Of a stretch of DNA of 64,000 bases, positions 1 to 8,561 are shown one piece after another. The position numbers and the translations under genes were made by a program. Under the pieces are notes generated by a model, which searched no databases, was not told where the DNA came from, and saw only the letters and a program-made list of their open reading frames with translations. The stretch spans positions 579,592-643,591 of the forward strand of contig CAZCYV010000002.1 in assembly GCA_964503145.1 (NCBI GenBank), in the 5' to 3' direction. Origin of the DNA: RBG-16-57-11 sp964503145 (GTDB lineage Bacteria > Chloroflexota > Anaerolineae > Anaerolineales > UBA4823). Numbering within the stretch: position 1 is the first letter of the stretch; each line of letters begins with the position of its first letter.

Positions 1-2435
1 ATCTCGTAATTTTCGTTTTCCACCCGGTTCTGCGCGGCTTCGATGACCCGCCTGGCGGCCTCGGCCGGGCAAGGCAGCAGCGGGTCGCCGCCGCGCAGGC
101 TTTCCTGCTCCAGAAACGCCTGGGCTTCCAGGCCGCCAAAGCGCACCAGCAACTCATCTTCCATGGAGACATAGAAGCGTGAGCTTCCCGGGTCGCCCTG
201 GCGCGCCGCCCGCCCGCGCAGTTGCTGATCGATGCGCCGGGCTTCATGTCGGGTGCTGCCGATCACGTGCAGGCCGCCCAATTGCTTGACTTTCTCCATT
301 TCGTCCATGTAACGCAGGAAAAAGCCCACCTCCGCCTGCCAGCCGCCCCATTGGGCGGGGGCGAGCTTTTGTAACGCCTGGCGTCGCTCGGCCAGAGTCA
401 TCGTGTAGGGGTTCGTCGTCCCAGCGCGCTCCAGCACGTGGTTGACCGCTGCCAGCACTTCCTCGGCCAGCTCGCCGCCCAACTTGATGTCCACGCCGCG
501 CCCGGCCATGTTGGTAGCAATGACAACGCTGCCAAAAGCTCCGGCGCCGGCGATGATCTGGCTCTCTTCTTCGTGATAGCGAGCATTGAGCACCACGTTT
601 GGGATGCCGTCGCGCAGTGCAGTCTCCAGACGTGAGCGGTGCTCAGGCTGTAATTCGAGCTGTTCGAGCAGATCTGGTAGATGCGCCAGGGGATCAGGAC
701 TGAGCTTCAGGCTGGAAAAGGCGCTTTCCAGGCGCGCCGGGCTGATCAGCCCCAAAGGGGTGTTGAGGAATTTGAGCGCCTCAATCGGCAGCTCTGGATG
801 CAGCTTCGGATGAGCCTGAAGCCAGGCCCAGCGCAGCAGGCGCGCTTGCGCCAGTCGGGTCAACATCAGCCCTTGAAGGTAACGGGCCAGTTCCTCCGAA
901 TCGGCCACCGAAGTCGTGCCCACCAGCAGCGGCCGCCCACGGGCGTGCTGGCGCAAAATTTCCCAGACGATCGCCCGGCGCTTGGCCTCAGCGTTCAGAT
1001 ATAACACATCCGGATAATCGATGCGTTTCCAAAATTGCGGCCTGGCCTGCGGATCGTCTTTGCGCACGTAAAAGGTGAAGGGTTGACCGTTGGGATCTTT
1101 GCCCTGGCGCTCCAACAGCGCTCCATCCCGGCTTAGAGCCTGATATTCCACGTGGGTGGGGATCGGGTGCACCTTCAACTTATAGATCTTCTCGAATTCT
1201 TTGGAAGCGGTCAGCGCGGTGCCGGTCATGCCGGAGAGCAGGGTGTACATGCGGAAGTAGTTTTGCAGGCTGATCGTGGCGTAGGTGATCGACTCGCTCT
1301 GGACTTCCAGCCTTTCCTTGGCCTCCACGGCCTGGTGCAGACCGTCGGTCCAGCGCCGCCCAGGCATCATCCGCCCAGTGTATTCGTCAATAATGACCAC
1401 CTTACCGTCCTGGACGATATATTCTCGATCGCGCCGATAAAGAAAACGCGCCCGCAGCGCCTGTTCCAGGTGACCGATCAGATGGCGCTGTTCCAGGGTG
1501 GCTTCCTCGGGGCGGTCCGGGTCGCCCAGGGGTTGGCCCAGCAACGCAACGATGTGCCGTTCGCCGCCGGGGGTCAGCGTAACCACCTGCTCGCGGCGGT
1601 TGATCTCGACTTCATGGGGACTCAACTTGCGCACCGCTTCAGCCATGCGGTTGTACCATTCGATCTCGTTGCGGTTTTCGCCGGAAATGATCAGTGGGGT
1701 GCGCGCCTCATCGATCAAGATATTATCCACTTCGTCAACGATGGCGAAGTAATGCCCGCGCTGGGCTTTGTCCTCCAGGCGGGGCGCCAGGTTATCGCGC
1801 AAGTAGTCGAAGCCGAATTCACTGTTGGTGCCGTAAGTAATGTCCGCAGAATACGCTTCTCGGCGGCTGACCCGGCGAAACTGATGATATCGTTCTTCGG
1901 TGGATGGCTCGTCTGGATCGTATAGATAGCCGATGCGCTGGTCTGTTCCAGGCTCATCAGCTTGCAACACGCCAACGCTCATCCCAAGCAGGTGGAAGAT
2001 CGGTCCCATCCAGCGCGCATCGCGCCGCGCCAGATAATCGTTTACGGTGACCAGATGAGCGCCTTTGCCGTGCAATGCAATCAGGTAGAGCGGCAGGGTT
2101 GCGGCCAGCGTTTTGCCTTCGCCGGTGCGCATTTCGGCGATCGCGCCGCGCGCCAGGACGATCCCGCCGATGATCTGCACATCGTAGGGGCGCAGGCCAA
2201 TGGCGCGCCGGGCGGCTTCTCGCACTGTGGCAAACGCCTCGGGCAGCAGTTCTTCCTGGCTGGCGCCTCTTTGCAGCCGTTCCCGGAATCGCTCAGTACA
2301 GTCGCGCAGGGTGCGATCGTCCAGGGCGCGGAAATGGGCCTCCAGCGCGTTGATCCTGACGAGCGTGGAGGCATATTGACCGACTTCGCGTCGGTAGGCA
2401 TTGCGGTCCAAGAAGGAAAGTAAATTTTTGTACAC
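1..2435 (-). CDS. secA: Preprotein translocase ATPase SecA (5' part; C-terminus beyond window)
   Basis: SecA is the cytoplasmic motor that drives unfolded preproteins through SecYEG. Reading the minus strand gives one uninterrupted frame. It has a helicase Walker A (RTGEGKT), the stretch YGTNSEFGFDYLRDN, the Walker B DEVD followed by ILIDEARTPLIISG, the SGMTGTA motif, and helicase-2 motifs NMAGRGVDIKLGG and STRHEARRIDQQLRGRAARQGDPGSS. The start is taken as GTG at 2435, giving YKNLLSFLDRNAYRREV, because no in-frame ATG precedes it; the Shine-Dalgarno is weak. About 811 codons are visible and the reading is still open at base 1, so the C-terminal wing/linker is missing. It is divergent from the YqeB-like gene. 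Identification is secure; only the exact start is uncertain. Confidence 0.96.
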   Translation of the reverse strand, partial: MYKNLLSFLDRNAYRREVGQYASTLVRINALEAHFRALDDRTLRDCTERFRERLQRGASQEELLPEAFATVREAARRAIGLRPYDVQIIGGIVLARGAIAEMRTGEGKTLAATLPLYLIALHGKGAHLVTVNDYLARRDARWMGPIFHLLGMSVGVLQADEPGTDQRIGYLYDPDEPSTEERYHQFRRVSRREAYSADITYGTNSEFGFDYLRDNLAPRLEDKAQRGHYFAIVDEVDNILIDEARTPLIISGENRNEIEWYNRMAEAVRKLSPHEVEINRREQVVTLTPGGERHIVALLGQPLGDPDRPEEATLEQRHLIGHLEQALRARFLYRRDREYIVQDGKVVIIDEYTGRMMPGRRWTDGLHQAVEAKERLEVQSESITYATISLQNYFRMYTLLSGMTGTALTASKEFEKIYKLKVHPIPTHVEYQALSRDGALLERQGKDPNGQPFTFYVRKDDPQARPQFWKRIDYPDVLYLNAEAKRRAIVWEILRQHARGRPLLVGTTSVADSEELARYLQGLMLTRLAQARLLRWAWLQAHPKLHPELPIEALKFLNTPLGLISPARLESAFSSLKLSPDPLAHLPDLLEQLELQPEHRSRLETALRDGIPNVVLNARYHEEESQIIAGAGAFGSVVIATNMAGRGVDIKLGGELAEEVLAAVNHVLERAGTTNPYTMTLAERRQALQKLAPAQWGGWQAEVGFFLRYMDEMEKVKQLGGLHVIGSTRHEARRIDQQLRGRAARQGDPGSSRFYVSMEDELLVRFGGLEAQAFLEQESLRGGDPLLPCPAEAARRVIEAAQNRVENENYE

Positions 2436-2454
2436 CGTTTTATCCAGTCGCCTT

Positions 2455-2479
2455 ATTATATCCAAAGTATAGGTATAAT
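2455..2479. promoter_or_regulatory. Back-to-back -10 boxes of secA and the divergent yqeB-like gene
   Basis: The 62-bp gap holds two perfect TATAAT hexamers: one on the minus strand at 2460-2455, about 20 bases before the secA GTG, and one on the plus strand at 2474-2479, about 18 bases before the TTG start of the divergent gene. Neither has a convincing -35 box. The two core promoters overlap, so the polymerases would compete (inference). Confidence 0.6.
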
Positions 2480-2497
2480 CCTGTCTGGAGATGTCCG

Positions 2498-3325
2498 TTG
2501 TTTGAAGCGTATCGGGTGCTGATCAAAGGCGCCGGCGATCTGGCGACCGGGGTGGCCTGGCGGCTGTGGCGCGTTGGCTTTCCAGTAGCGATGACCGAAC
2601 TGGCGCAGCCGCTCGCCATCCGCCGCTGCGTAGCTTTCGCCGAGGCAGTTTACGCTGGCGAGACGACGGTCGAAGGGGTCACCGCCCGCCGGGTCGAAAG
2701 CCCCGCTGCGGTCGAGGAAGCCTGGGGGCAGGGTTTCATCCCGGTGTTGGTGGATGCGGATGCCTCCCTGCTGGCTTACCTCAGACCAGAAGTGATCGTG
2801 GATGCGATCATGGCCAAGCAGAATCGAGGCACGCGGATTAGCGACGCGCCGCTGGTGATCGGCCTTGGGCCTGGTTTCACGGCCGGCGTAGATGTGCATG
2901 TTGTCATCGAGACCAACCGCGGCCATTATCTGGGGCGCGCCTTGTGGAGCGGCAGCGCCCAGCCCGACACAGGCACGCCGGGAAACGTCGCCGGCGCAAC
3001 TCTAGAGCGGGTGGTGCGCGCGCCCGCGACGGGCGTGTTCCGCGGAAACCGCCGGATCGGCGATCGGGTTCAGGCTGGCGAGACGCTGGGGTGGGTTGAT
3101 CAGACGCCTGTGCTGGCGCCGCTCAGCGGCGTGCTGCGCGGGTTGATCCATGACGGCGTTCGAGTAGATCGCGGCCTCAAGGTTGGCGATGTTGACCCGC
3201 GCGGGGAGGCGCGCCATTGCTATACAATCTCCGAAAAGTCGTTGGCGATCGGCGGGGGCGTTTTGGAGGCCATCCTGGTGCATTTACGTCAGGCAAAAGG
3301 CGCCTCGAGTGGCCAGAAGGGCTGA
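2498..3325 (+). CDS. yqeB: YqeB/EF2563-type molybdenum hydroxylase accessory protein
   Basis: This 275-residue protein matches the EF2563/YqeB family, which is associated with selenium-dependent molybdenum hydroxylase systems and whose biochemical role is not settled. The N-terminus has a nucleotide-binding-like IKGAGDLATGVAWRLWR. The middle has VIVDAIMAKQNRGT and LGPGFTAGVDVHVVIETNRG, both typical of the family. The C-terminal half (about 165-230) looks like a biotinyl/lipoyl-type hammerhead (RVVRAPATGVF, IGDRVQAGETLG). The start is TTG at 2498, supported by GGAG at 2487-2490 with a 7-base spacer; the ATG at 2491 is out of frame and ends at once. No molybdenum hydroxylase, selD or ygfJ-like gene is nearby, so it appears detached from its usual cluster. 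Confidence 0.82.
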   Translation: MFEAYRVLIKGAGDLATGVAWRLWRVGFPVAMTELAQPLAIRRCVAFAEAVYAGETTVEGVTARRVESPAAVEEAWGQGFIPVLVDADASLLAYLRPEVIVDAIMAKQNRGTRISDAPLVIGLGPGFTAGVDVHVVIETNRGHYLGRALWSGSAQPDTGTPGNVAGATLERVVRAPATGVFRGNRRIGDRVQAGETLGWVDQTPVLAPLSGVLRGLIHDGVRVDRGLKVGDVDPRGEARHCYTISEKSLAIGGGVLEAILVHLRQAKGASSGQKG

Positions 3326-3424
3326 ACGTTCCTCCTGAGTCGGTCTGCGAAAACGGACCTTACAGGAGCTTTTGTTGCCTCCTGGAAGCCGGCTGACGGA
3401 TTAGCTCGCGGACTCGCGTTACGC

Positions 3425-3455
3425 TTGATTGTAGCGCCTGGTTTGTGAGTATAAT
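3425..3455 (+). promoter_or_regulatory. Probable promoter of ftcD
   Basis: A perfect -10 TATAAT lies at 3450-3455 with TTGATT at 3425-3430 as a possible -35 (19-base spacer, longer than ideal). It puts transcription start near 3462, between the upstream in-frame start at 3445 and the ATG at 3487, so it decides in favour of 3487 as the real start. The rest of the 3326-3486 gap holds two short hairpins (about 3342-3359 and 3362-3383) without a clear U-tract. Confidence 0.5.
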
Positions 3456-3486
3456 TATTTTCTCACCTTTTGTCCTCGAGGCTTTT

Positions 3487-5025
3487 ATGTCCACACCCAT
3501 CGTCGAATGCATTCCCAACTTTTCCGAAGCGCGCCGGCCGGAGGTCGTCGAAGCCATCATGGCGCAGGTGACTTCGGTGCCGGGCGTTACCCTGCTCGAC
3601 CGCCATTCTGACCTGGACCACAACCGCACCGTGCTGACCTTCGTCGGCTCGCCCGCCGAAGTGGAAGAGGCGGCCTTCCGCGCCATCGCCAAAGCCGCCG
3701 AGTTGATCGACCTGAACCAGCACACCGGCGAACACCCGCGCATCGGCGCGACCGACGTGGTGCCCTTCGTGCCGATCAAAGGCATCTCGATGCCCGAATG
3801 CGTGCAGATGGCGCGGCGATTGGGCCAGCGCGTCGGCCAGGAGTTGGGCATCCCGGTTTACCTGTACGAGGCCGCGGCGACGCGCCCCGAGCGCGTCAAC
3901 CTGGAGAACATCCGTCGCGGCCAGTACGAAGCGCTCAAAGAAGAGATCGGCGTCAAGCCGGAGCGCGAACCGGACTTCGGCCCGGCGGTGGTCGGCCCCG
4001 CCGGGGCCACGGTGATCGGAGCGCGCCCACCGCTGATCGCCTTCAACGTATATCTGACCACCGACGATGTCAGCATCGCTAAGAAGATCGCCAAAGCCGT
4101 GCGTAATTCCTCGGGCGGCCTGCGCTATGTCAAGGCGCTGGGGCTGCTGGTCGAGGGGCGCGCTCAGGTGTCGATGAATCTGACCAACTACCTGGGCACG
4201 CCGCTCCCGCGAGTGGTGGAAGCGATCCGCCGTGAGGCGGCGCGCTACGGCGTGGCCGTACACCACAGCGAACTGGTCGGCCTCATCCCGCAAGAGGCGC
4301 TGGTGGAAGCGGCACGCTGGTACTTGCAGCTCGACCAGTTCGAAAGCGGGCAAATCCTGGAATATCGTCTGGCAGCGGCGCAGCGCGAGGCCGGCGGCTC
4401 GGCCTCGCAGGACTTCCTGGACGCCCTGGCCGAGGGCACTCCCGCCCCTGGCGGTGGCTCGGCGGCGGCGTATGCCGGCGCAGCCGGGGCTGCGCTGGCG
4501 GCGATGGTTGCCCGCCTGACGCTGGGGAAGAAGAAATACGCTGCCGTGGAAGCGCAGATGTATGTCCTGTTGGAACGCGCCGAAGCGCTGCGCGCCGCGC
4601 TGACCGAAGCCATTAAGAAGGATGCCCAGGCGTTCGAGGAAGTGATGGCCTCTTACAGGCTGCCCAGGGACACCGACGAAGAGGCCGCTGCCCGCCAGCA
4701 GGCCATCGAAGCGGCGATGCTCAACGCTGCCCGGGTGCCCCTGGAGACGGCGCGCATGGCGGTGGAGGTGATGGAGCTGGCCGCGCAGGCGGTCGAAATC
4801 GGCAGCCTCAACGCCATCAGCGATGGCGCCAGCGGCGCTGCTCTGGCGCGCGCCTCCCTGGCTGGGGCGGGGTACAACGTGCGCATCAACGTCTCCAGCC
4901 TGAGCGACCCCTCGCAGGGCGAGCCGCTGTTGCAGGAGATCCGCCAGCTCGAGCGCCGCGCCGATGAAATCGAAGCCTCGATCCGCGCCAACCTGATCGA
5001 ACGGGGGGGTATGCCTCTACCATGA
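3487..5025 (+). CDS. ftcD: Glutamate formimidoyltransferase / formimidoyl-THF cyclodeaminase fusion
   Basis: This bifunctional enzyme of histidine degradation moves a formimino group from formiminoglutamate to tetrahydrofolate and then cyclises and deaminates it to methenyl-THF. The protein has 512 residues. Residues 1 to about 300 are the formiminotransferase (start STPIVECIPNFSEARRPE, conserved HPRIGATDVVPFVPI). Residues from about 305 are the cyclodeaminase (FLDALAEGTPAPGGGSAAAYAG, LNAISDGASGAALA). The size matches the fused family (about 540 residues); many bacteria have separate proteins. I use the ATG at 3487 rather than the in-frame start at 3445, which lies inside the promoter. Its stop overlaps the next ATG (ATGA). 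No hut genes are nearby, so the role could be folate one-carbon supply rather than histidine use. Confidence 0.95.
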   Translation: MSTPIVECIPNFSEARRPEVVEAIMAQVTSVPGVTLLDRHSDLDHNRTVLTFVGSPAEVEEAAFRAIAKAAELIDLNQHTGEHPRIGATDVVPFVPIKGISMPECVQMARRLGQRVGQELGIPVYLYEAAATRPERVNLENIRRGQYEALKEEIGVKPEREPDFGPAVVGPAGATVIGARPPLIAFNVYLTTDDVSIAKKIAKAVRNSSGGLRYVKALGLLVEGRAQVSMNLTNYLGTPLPRVVEAIRREAARYGVAVHHSELVGLIPQEALVEAARWYLQLDQFESGQILEYRLAAAQREAGGSASQDFLDALAEGTPAPGGGSAAAYAGAAGAALAAMVARLTLGKKKYAAVEAQMYVLLERAEALRAALTEAIKKDAQAFEEVMASYRLPRDTDEEAAARQQAIEAAMLNAARVPLETARMAVEVMELAAQAVEIGSLNAISDGASGAALARASLAGAGYNVRINVSSLSDPSQGEPLLQEIRQLERRADEIEASIRANLIERGGMPLP

Positions 5026-6143
5026 GGCGAATACAACTCTGGTCGATGCTGGCGGGCGGCCTGACGCTCCTGCTGATGGTCGCCTGCTCGAGCGCCGCGC
5101 CGCTCCAATCGCCGGCGAACCCGCCTATGGCGCAGGCGCAAACCAGCCCTCCGCCGCTGGACAGCGCAGCGACTTCTTCACCCACACCCTCTGTGACGCC
5201 TGCCAGCCCGGCGCTGAGGCCGAGCGCCACGCCGCCGCCCGCGGCTACATCTGCGCCAGAAGCCACGTCAACCGCCTGGCTCATTCCACCCACACTCTGC
5301 CCGCCGGATCGCTGCGCCTATTCTGGCGCGCTCTTTTTGAGCCGACCCATCGCCCTGCCCGGCAACGACGCCATTGATATCAGCTACCGCTTCGGCAGCA
5401 CGCAAAGCGGGATGCGCGATCCGCACCACGGCGTGGAGTTCCTCAACGGCTACGGCACGCCGGTCCTGGCCGCAGGAGATGGCGTGGTGGTAGTCGCCAG
5501 CACTGACCTGGAGCCGACCTCGCCGCGCGGCGCCTGGCCGATCACTTTCTACGGCCCCTACATGAACTTCTACGGCAACCTGGTGGTCATCGAACACGCC
5601 CTGCCTCAGGCGCTGATCGAAGCCCTCCCCGATATCCCTCGACCGATCTACACGCTATACGGCCACCTTTCAGAGATCGACGTGCAGGTGGGGCAGCAGG
5701 TGACTGCCGGTCAGCAAATCGGTCGGGTGGGCATGGCGGGCATCGCCACAGGCAGCCACCTGCACTTCGAGGTGCGCCTGGGCGAAAACACCTATCAGGC
5801 CTCGCGCAACCCGGAGCTATGGCTGGCGCCGCGCCTGGACGAGAACGGCCAGCCGATGGGGGCCGTGGCCGGGCGCTTCATCGACGCCTATCAAAACTCC
5901 TTGGAACTGGATAGCATCGTCTTGCAGCATCTGCCGCAAGGGCCGGATGGCCCGGTCGGTTTCCAGGTCTCCACGCGAACCTACGAGGAAAAGGGCCTGG
6001 TTGGACAAACCCCCTGGCTGGAAAGTTTTGGCGTGGGCGATCTGCCTGCGGGGTGGTACCGCATTACCTTCCCCATGGGTGGTCTGCGCCAGGAGCTGAT
6101 CCAGGTCTTGCCAGGGCAGATCACAGTGGTGACCTTTCGCTAG
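5022..6143 (+). CDS. M23 (LytM) peptidase lipoprotein
   Basis: This 373-residue secreted peptidoglycan peptidase is probably membrane anchored. The N-terminus is a lipoprotein signal (basic start, hydrophobic LTLLLMVACSS with lipid cysteine at about 22) followed by a long Pro/Ser/Thr/Ala-rich linker (about 25-90). The M23 domain has HHGVEFLNGYGTPVLAAGDGVV (zinc His and Asp region), YGHLSEIDVQVGQQV and GSHLHFEVRLG, so all metal-ligand motifs are present. A C-terminal domain of about 100 residues is unrecognised. It overlaps ftcD by four bases (ATGA), which suggests translational coupling although the functions are unrelated. It is related to, but clearly different from, the three tandem M23 genes downstream. 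Confidence 0.9.
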   Translation: MRRIQLWSMLAGGLTLLLMVACSSAAPLQSPANPPMAQAQTSPPPLDSAATSSPTPSVTPASPALRPSATPPPAATSAPEATSTAWLIPPTLCPPDRCAYSGALFLSRPIALPGNDAIDISYRFGSTQSGMRDPHHGVEFLNGYGTPVLAAGDGVVVVASTDLEPTSPRGAWPITFYGPYMNFYGNLVVIEHALPQALIEALPDIPRPIYTLYGHLSEIDVQVGQQVTAGQQIGRVGMAGIATGSHLHFEVRLGENTYQASRNPELWLAPRLDENGQPMGAVAGRFIDAYQNSLELDSIVLQHLPQGPDGPVGFQVSTRTYEEKGLVGQTPWLESFGVGDLPAGWYRITFPMGGLRQELIQVLPGQITVVTFR

Positions 6144-6265
6144 GCCAGCGCTCTGGCGACCTGCAGAATTTTTAAGAGACGGTTTCCAGCAGATCGGGTA
6201 AAATGCTTCATCGTTGACCCCTATCCGGGATTGTCGCACCAACGAACAACTTTCTGGAGGCAGGT

Positions 6266-6820
6266 ATGGGATTGAAACCCGATCACTGGATTCGCAAGAT
6301 GGCGCTGGAACATCGCATGATCGAGCCGTTCACCGACGGTCAAGTGCGCAATGGTGTGATCTCGTTCGGCGTATCCTCCTACGGCTACGACATCCGCGTC
6401 GCCGATGAATTCAAAATCTTCACCAACGTCTATTCGGCCATCGTTGATCCCAAACATTTCGACCCCAAGTCGATGGTTGATTACAAAGGCGAGGTGTGCG
6501 TCATCCCGCCAAACTCCTTCGCCCTGGCGCGCACCGTGGAGTACTTCCGCATCCCGCGCAACGTGCTCACAGTCTGCCTGGGGAAATCCACCTACGCCCG
6601 TTGCGGGATTATCGTCAACGTCACCCCGTTCGAACCGGAATGGGAAGGCTACGTAACGCTGGAAATTTCCAACACCACCCCACTGCCCGCCAAGATTTAC
6701 GCCAACGAAGGCATCGCCCAGGTGCTCTTCTTCGAGGCTGACGAAGAGTGCGAAATCTCGTACGCCGATAAGAAAGGTAAATACCAAAAACAACAGGCGA
6801 TCGTCCTGCCCAAGCTATGA
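6266..6820 (+). CDS. dcd: dCTP deaminase
   Basis: dCTP deaminase converts dCTP to dUTP for dTTP synthesis. The protein is 184 residues, the normal family length. It starts MGLKPDHWIRKMALEHRMIEPF and has VSSYGYDIRVAD, the GKSTYARCGI active-site motif (family GKSS-x-AR) and WEGYVTLEISNTTPLP, which carries the catalytic Glu region. A strong Shine-Dalgarno GGAGG at 6256-6260 precedes the ATG by five bases. Whether it is mono- or bifunctional (with dUTPase activity) cannot be told from what I see. It stands alone. Confidence 0.95.
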   Translation: MGLKPDHWIRKMALEHRMIEPFTDGQVRNGVISFGVSSYGYDIRVADEFKIFTNVYSAIVDPKHFDPKSMVDYKGEVCVIPPNSFALARTVEYFRIPRNVLTVCLGKSTYARCGIIVNVTPFEPEWEGYVTLEISNTTPLPAKIYANEGIAQVLFFEADEECEISYADKKGKYQKQQAIVLPKL

Positions 6821-6996
6821 TCTTAGCGGGGGTCATCCAGGCTGAAAGCTCGCAAAAAGATCAGGCATGTCTGAACGAGACTGGCATTTCGAGGTCGCGC
6901 CTCCGCAGATGGCCCGATCATAAAGTCTTTAACCTCCTTATAAAAGCGCCGTTGGGGGCATTATGGTAGAATGTTGAATCAGAGTTATCATGGCTT

Positions 6997-8550
6997 ATGG
7001 CGCGACATCGCTATAAAGTGCCCTGGCTGCAACCACTGCTTGCGTTGAGCATTCTCCTGGGTGTGACGCTGGCCTGCGCGCGCAGCCAGCAGGCCGATGG
7101 GTCGCCGTTCTGGAGCATCTCGCGCGCCGGACAGCCCACCCCGGCAGCCGCTGCTGGCGGCTCACAACCCATCGGAGGGCTGTTGCCCCGGCGGACTCCG
7201 GGCGGCCCGATCTTGACGCCGACCCCAGACGCCCCCCACAACCTCCCCGCCGTGCGCACCCAGGCCGAGCAATACACCGTCCAACCGGGCGATACGCTGG
7301 GACAGATCGCCAGCCGTTTCGGGGTAAGCGTGGAACAGATCGTCCAGCACAACCAGTTAGCCAACGCCAACCTGCTCGAAGTCGGCCAGACGCTGACCAT
7401 TCCCGCCCCAGAATTGCAGAATCCAGGCTCGGATTTCAAGATCATTCCCAACTCCGAGCTGGTCAATGGCCCATACAGCATCTTGTTCGACGTCGAGGCT
7501 TTTGTCAAACAACAGGGCGGATTTTTAGCCAGCTACTACGAGCAAATCGACGATCAGAGCTACAGCGGGGCACAGATCGTGCAACAGATCGCGCAAGATT
7601 ACTCGGTCAACCCACGCCTGCTGCTCGCCGTGCTCCAGCACCAAAGCGGCTGGCTGACCAACCCCCGGCCGAAGAAGGCCGATCAGGATTTCCCGATGGG
7701 ATGGGCAGACCCGAATCGCAAAGGCCTGTATCGCCAGATCTCCTGGGCAGCCAATACGCTGAACCGGGGCTATTATCTGTGGCGCGCTGGCGAGGTGGGC
7801 ACCTGGATTCTGGCGGATGGCAGCATTGTGCCGATTGCACCAACGATCAACGCCGGCACCGCCGCCGTGCAATATCTTTATGCTCAGCTCGATGATCGGG
7901 CGGCCTGGGAAAAACACGTCTCAAAGGAAGGATTGTTCGCCACCTACAACGCCCTTTTCGGCTACCCGTTCGACTTTGCTATCGAGCCGCTTTTGCCGCC
8001 CGACCTGTTCCAGCCGACCTTGCAACTACCCTTCGAAGAGGGGGTGGTGTGGTATTTCACCGGCGGCCCCCATGGCGGCTGGGGGGACGGCTCCGCCTGG
8101 GCGGCGCTGGATTTTGCGCCGCCAGGCGAGGCGCTGGGCTGCGTCCAGAGCGATGCCTGGGTGACGGCAGTCGCCGATGGCCTGATCGTGCGTGCCGGGA
8201 ATGGCGCCGTGCTGCAAGACCTGGATGGCGATGGCCTGGAACAGACCGGCTGGGTGATCCTGTATATGCATGTCGATTCGCGCGATCGCGTCCAGGCTGG
8301 GACGATGGTGAAAGCTGGCGAACGCATCGGCCACCCTTCCTGTGAGGGCGGCGTATCCTCAGGCACCCATCTTCATATCGCCCGCAAATACAACGGCGAG
8401 TGGATCCCCGCCGGCCATATGCTGCCCTTTGTGCTGGATGGCTGGGTGGCCAGCGGCACAGGCAAGGAATACGATGGCTACCTGACGCGCAAAGGTCAGC
8501 AACTCGAAGCCTACGCGGGCATTTCTTCCAACAACGGTATCTTGCGCTGA
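6997..8550 (+). CDS. LysM + degenerate lysozyme-like + M23 lipoprotein, tandem copy 1
   Basis: This is the first of three adjacent paralogues. Its 517 residues begin with a lipoprotein signal (LLGVTLACARS, Cys at about 27), then a Pro-rich linker and a LysM domain (YTVQPGDTLGQIASRFGV to VGQTLTIP, about 91-133). A helical domain follows (about 155-300; IVQQIAQDYSVNPRLLLAVLQHQSGW) that resembles lytic transglycosylase folds but has HQSGW where a catalytic Glu-Ser would be expected. The C-terminal M23 domain has FTGGPHGGWG, AALDFAPPG, YMHVDS and GTHLHIARKYNGEW, so the zinc site looks intact. A DLDGDG calcium-type loop sits inside the M23 domain. The likely role is cell-wall remodelling at the envelope. 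The Shine-Dalgarno is poor. Confidence 0.85.
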   Translation: MARHRYKVPWLQPLLALSILLGVTLACARSQQADGSPFWSISRAGQPTPAAAAGGSQPIGGLLPRRTPGGPILTPTPDAPHNLPAVRTQAEQYTVQPGDTLGQIASRFGVSVEQIVQHNQLANANLLEVGQTLTIPAPELQNPGSDFKIIPNSELVNGPYSILFDVEAFVKQQGGFLASYYEQIDDQSYSGAQIVQQIAQDYSVNPRLLLAVLQHQSGWLTNPRPKKADQDFPMGWADPNRKGLYRQISWAANTLNRGYYLWRAGEVGTWILADGSIVPIAPTINAGTAAVQYLYAQLDDRAAWEKHVSKEGLFATYNALFGYPFDFAIEPLLPPDLFQPTLQLPFEEGVVWYFTGGPHGGWGDGSAWAALDFAPPGEALGCVQSDAWVTAVADGLIVRAGNGAVLQDLDGDGLEQTGWVILYMHVDSRDRVQAGTMVKAGERIGHPSCEGGVSSGTHLHIARKYNGEWIPAGHMLPFVLDGWVASGTGKEYDGYLTRKGQQLEAYAGISSNNGILR

Positions 8551-8561
8551 AATTGGCTTTC

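Noticed and set aside
3445..3486. Upstream in-frame start for ftcD
   Set aside because: It overlaps the TATAAT box and would add residues absent from the family.
8400..8561. Upstream extension of the second tandem M23 gene
   Set aside because: It lies inside the first copy in another frame; the lipoprotein signal starts at 8562.
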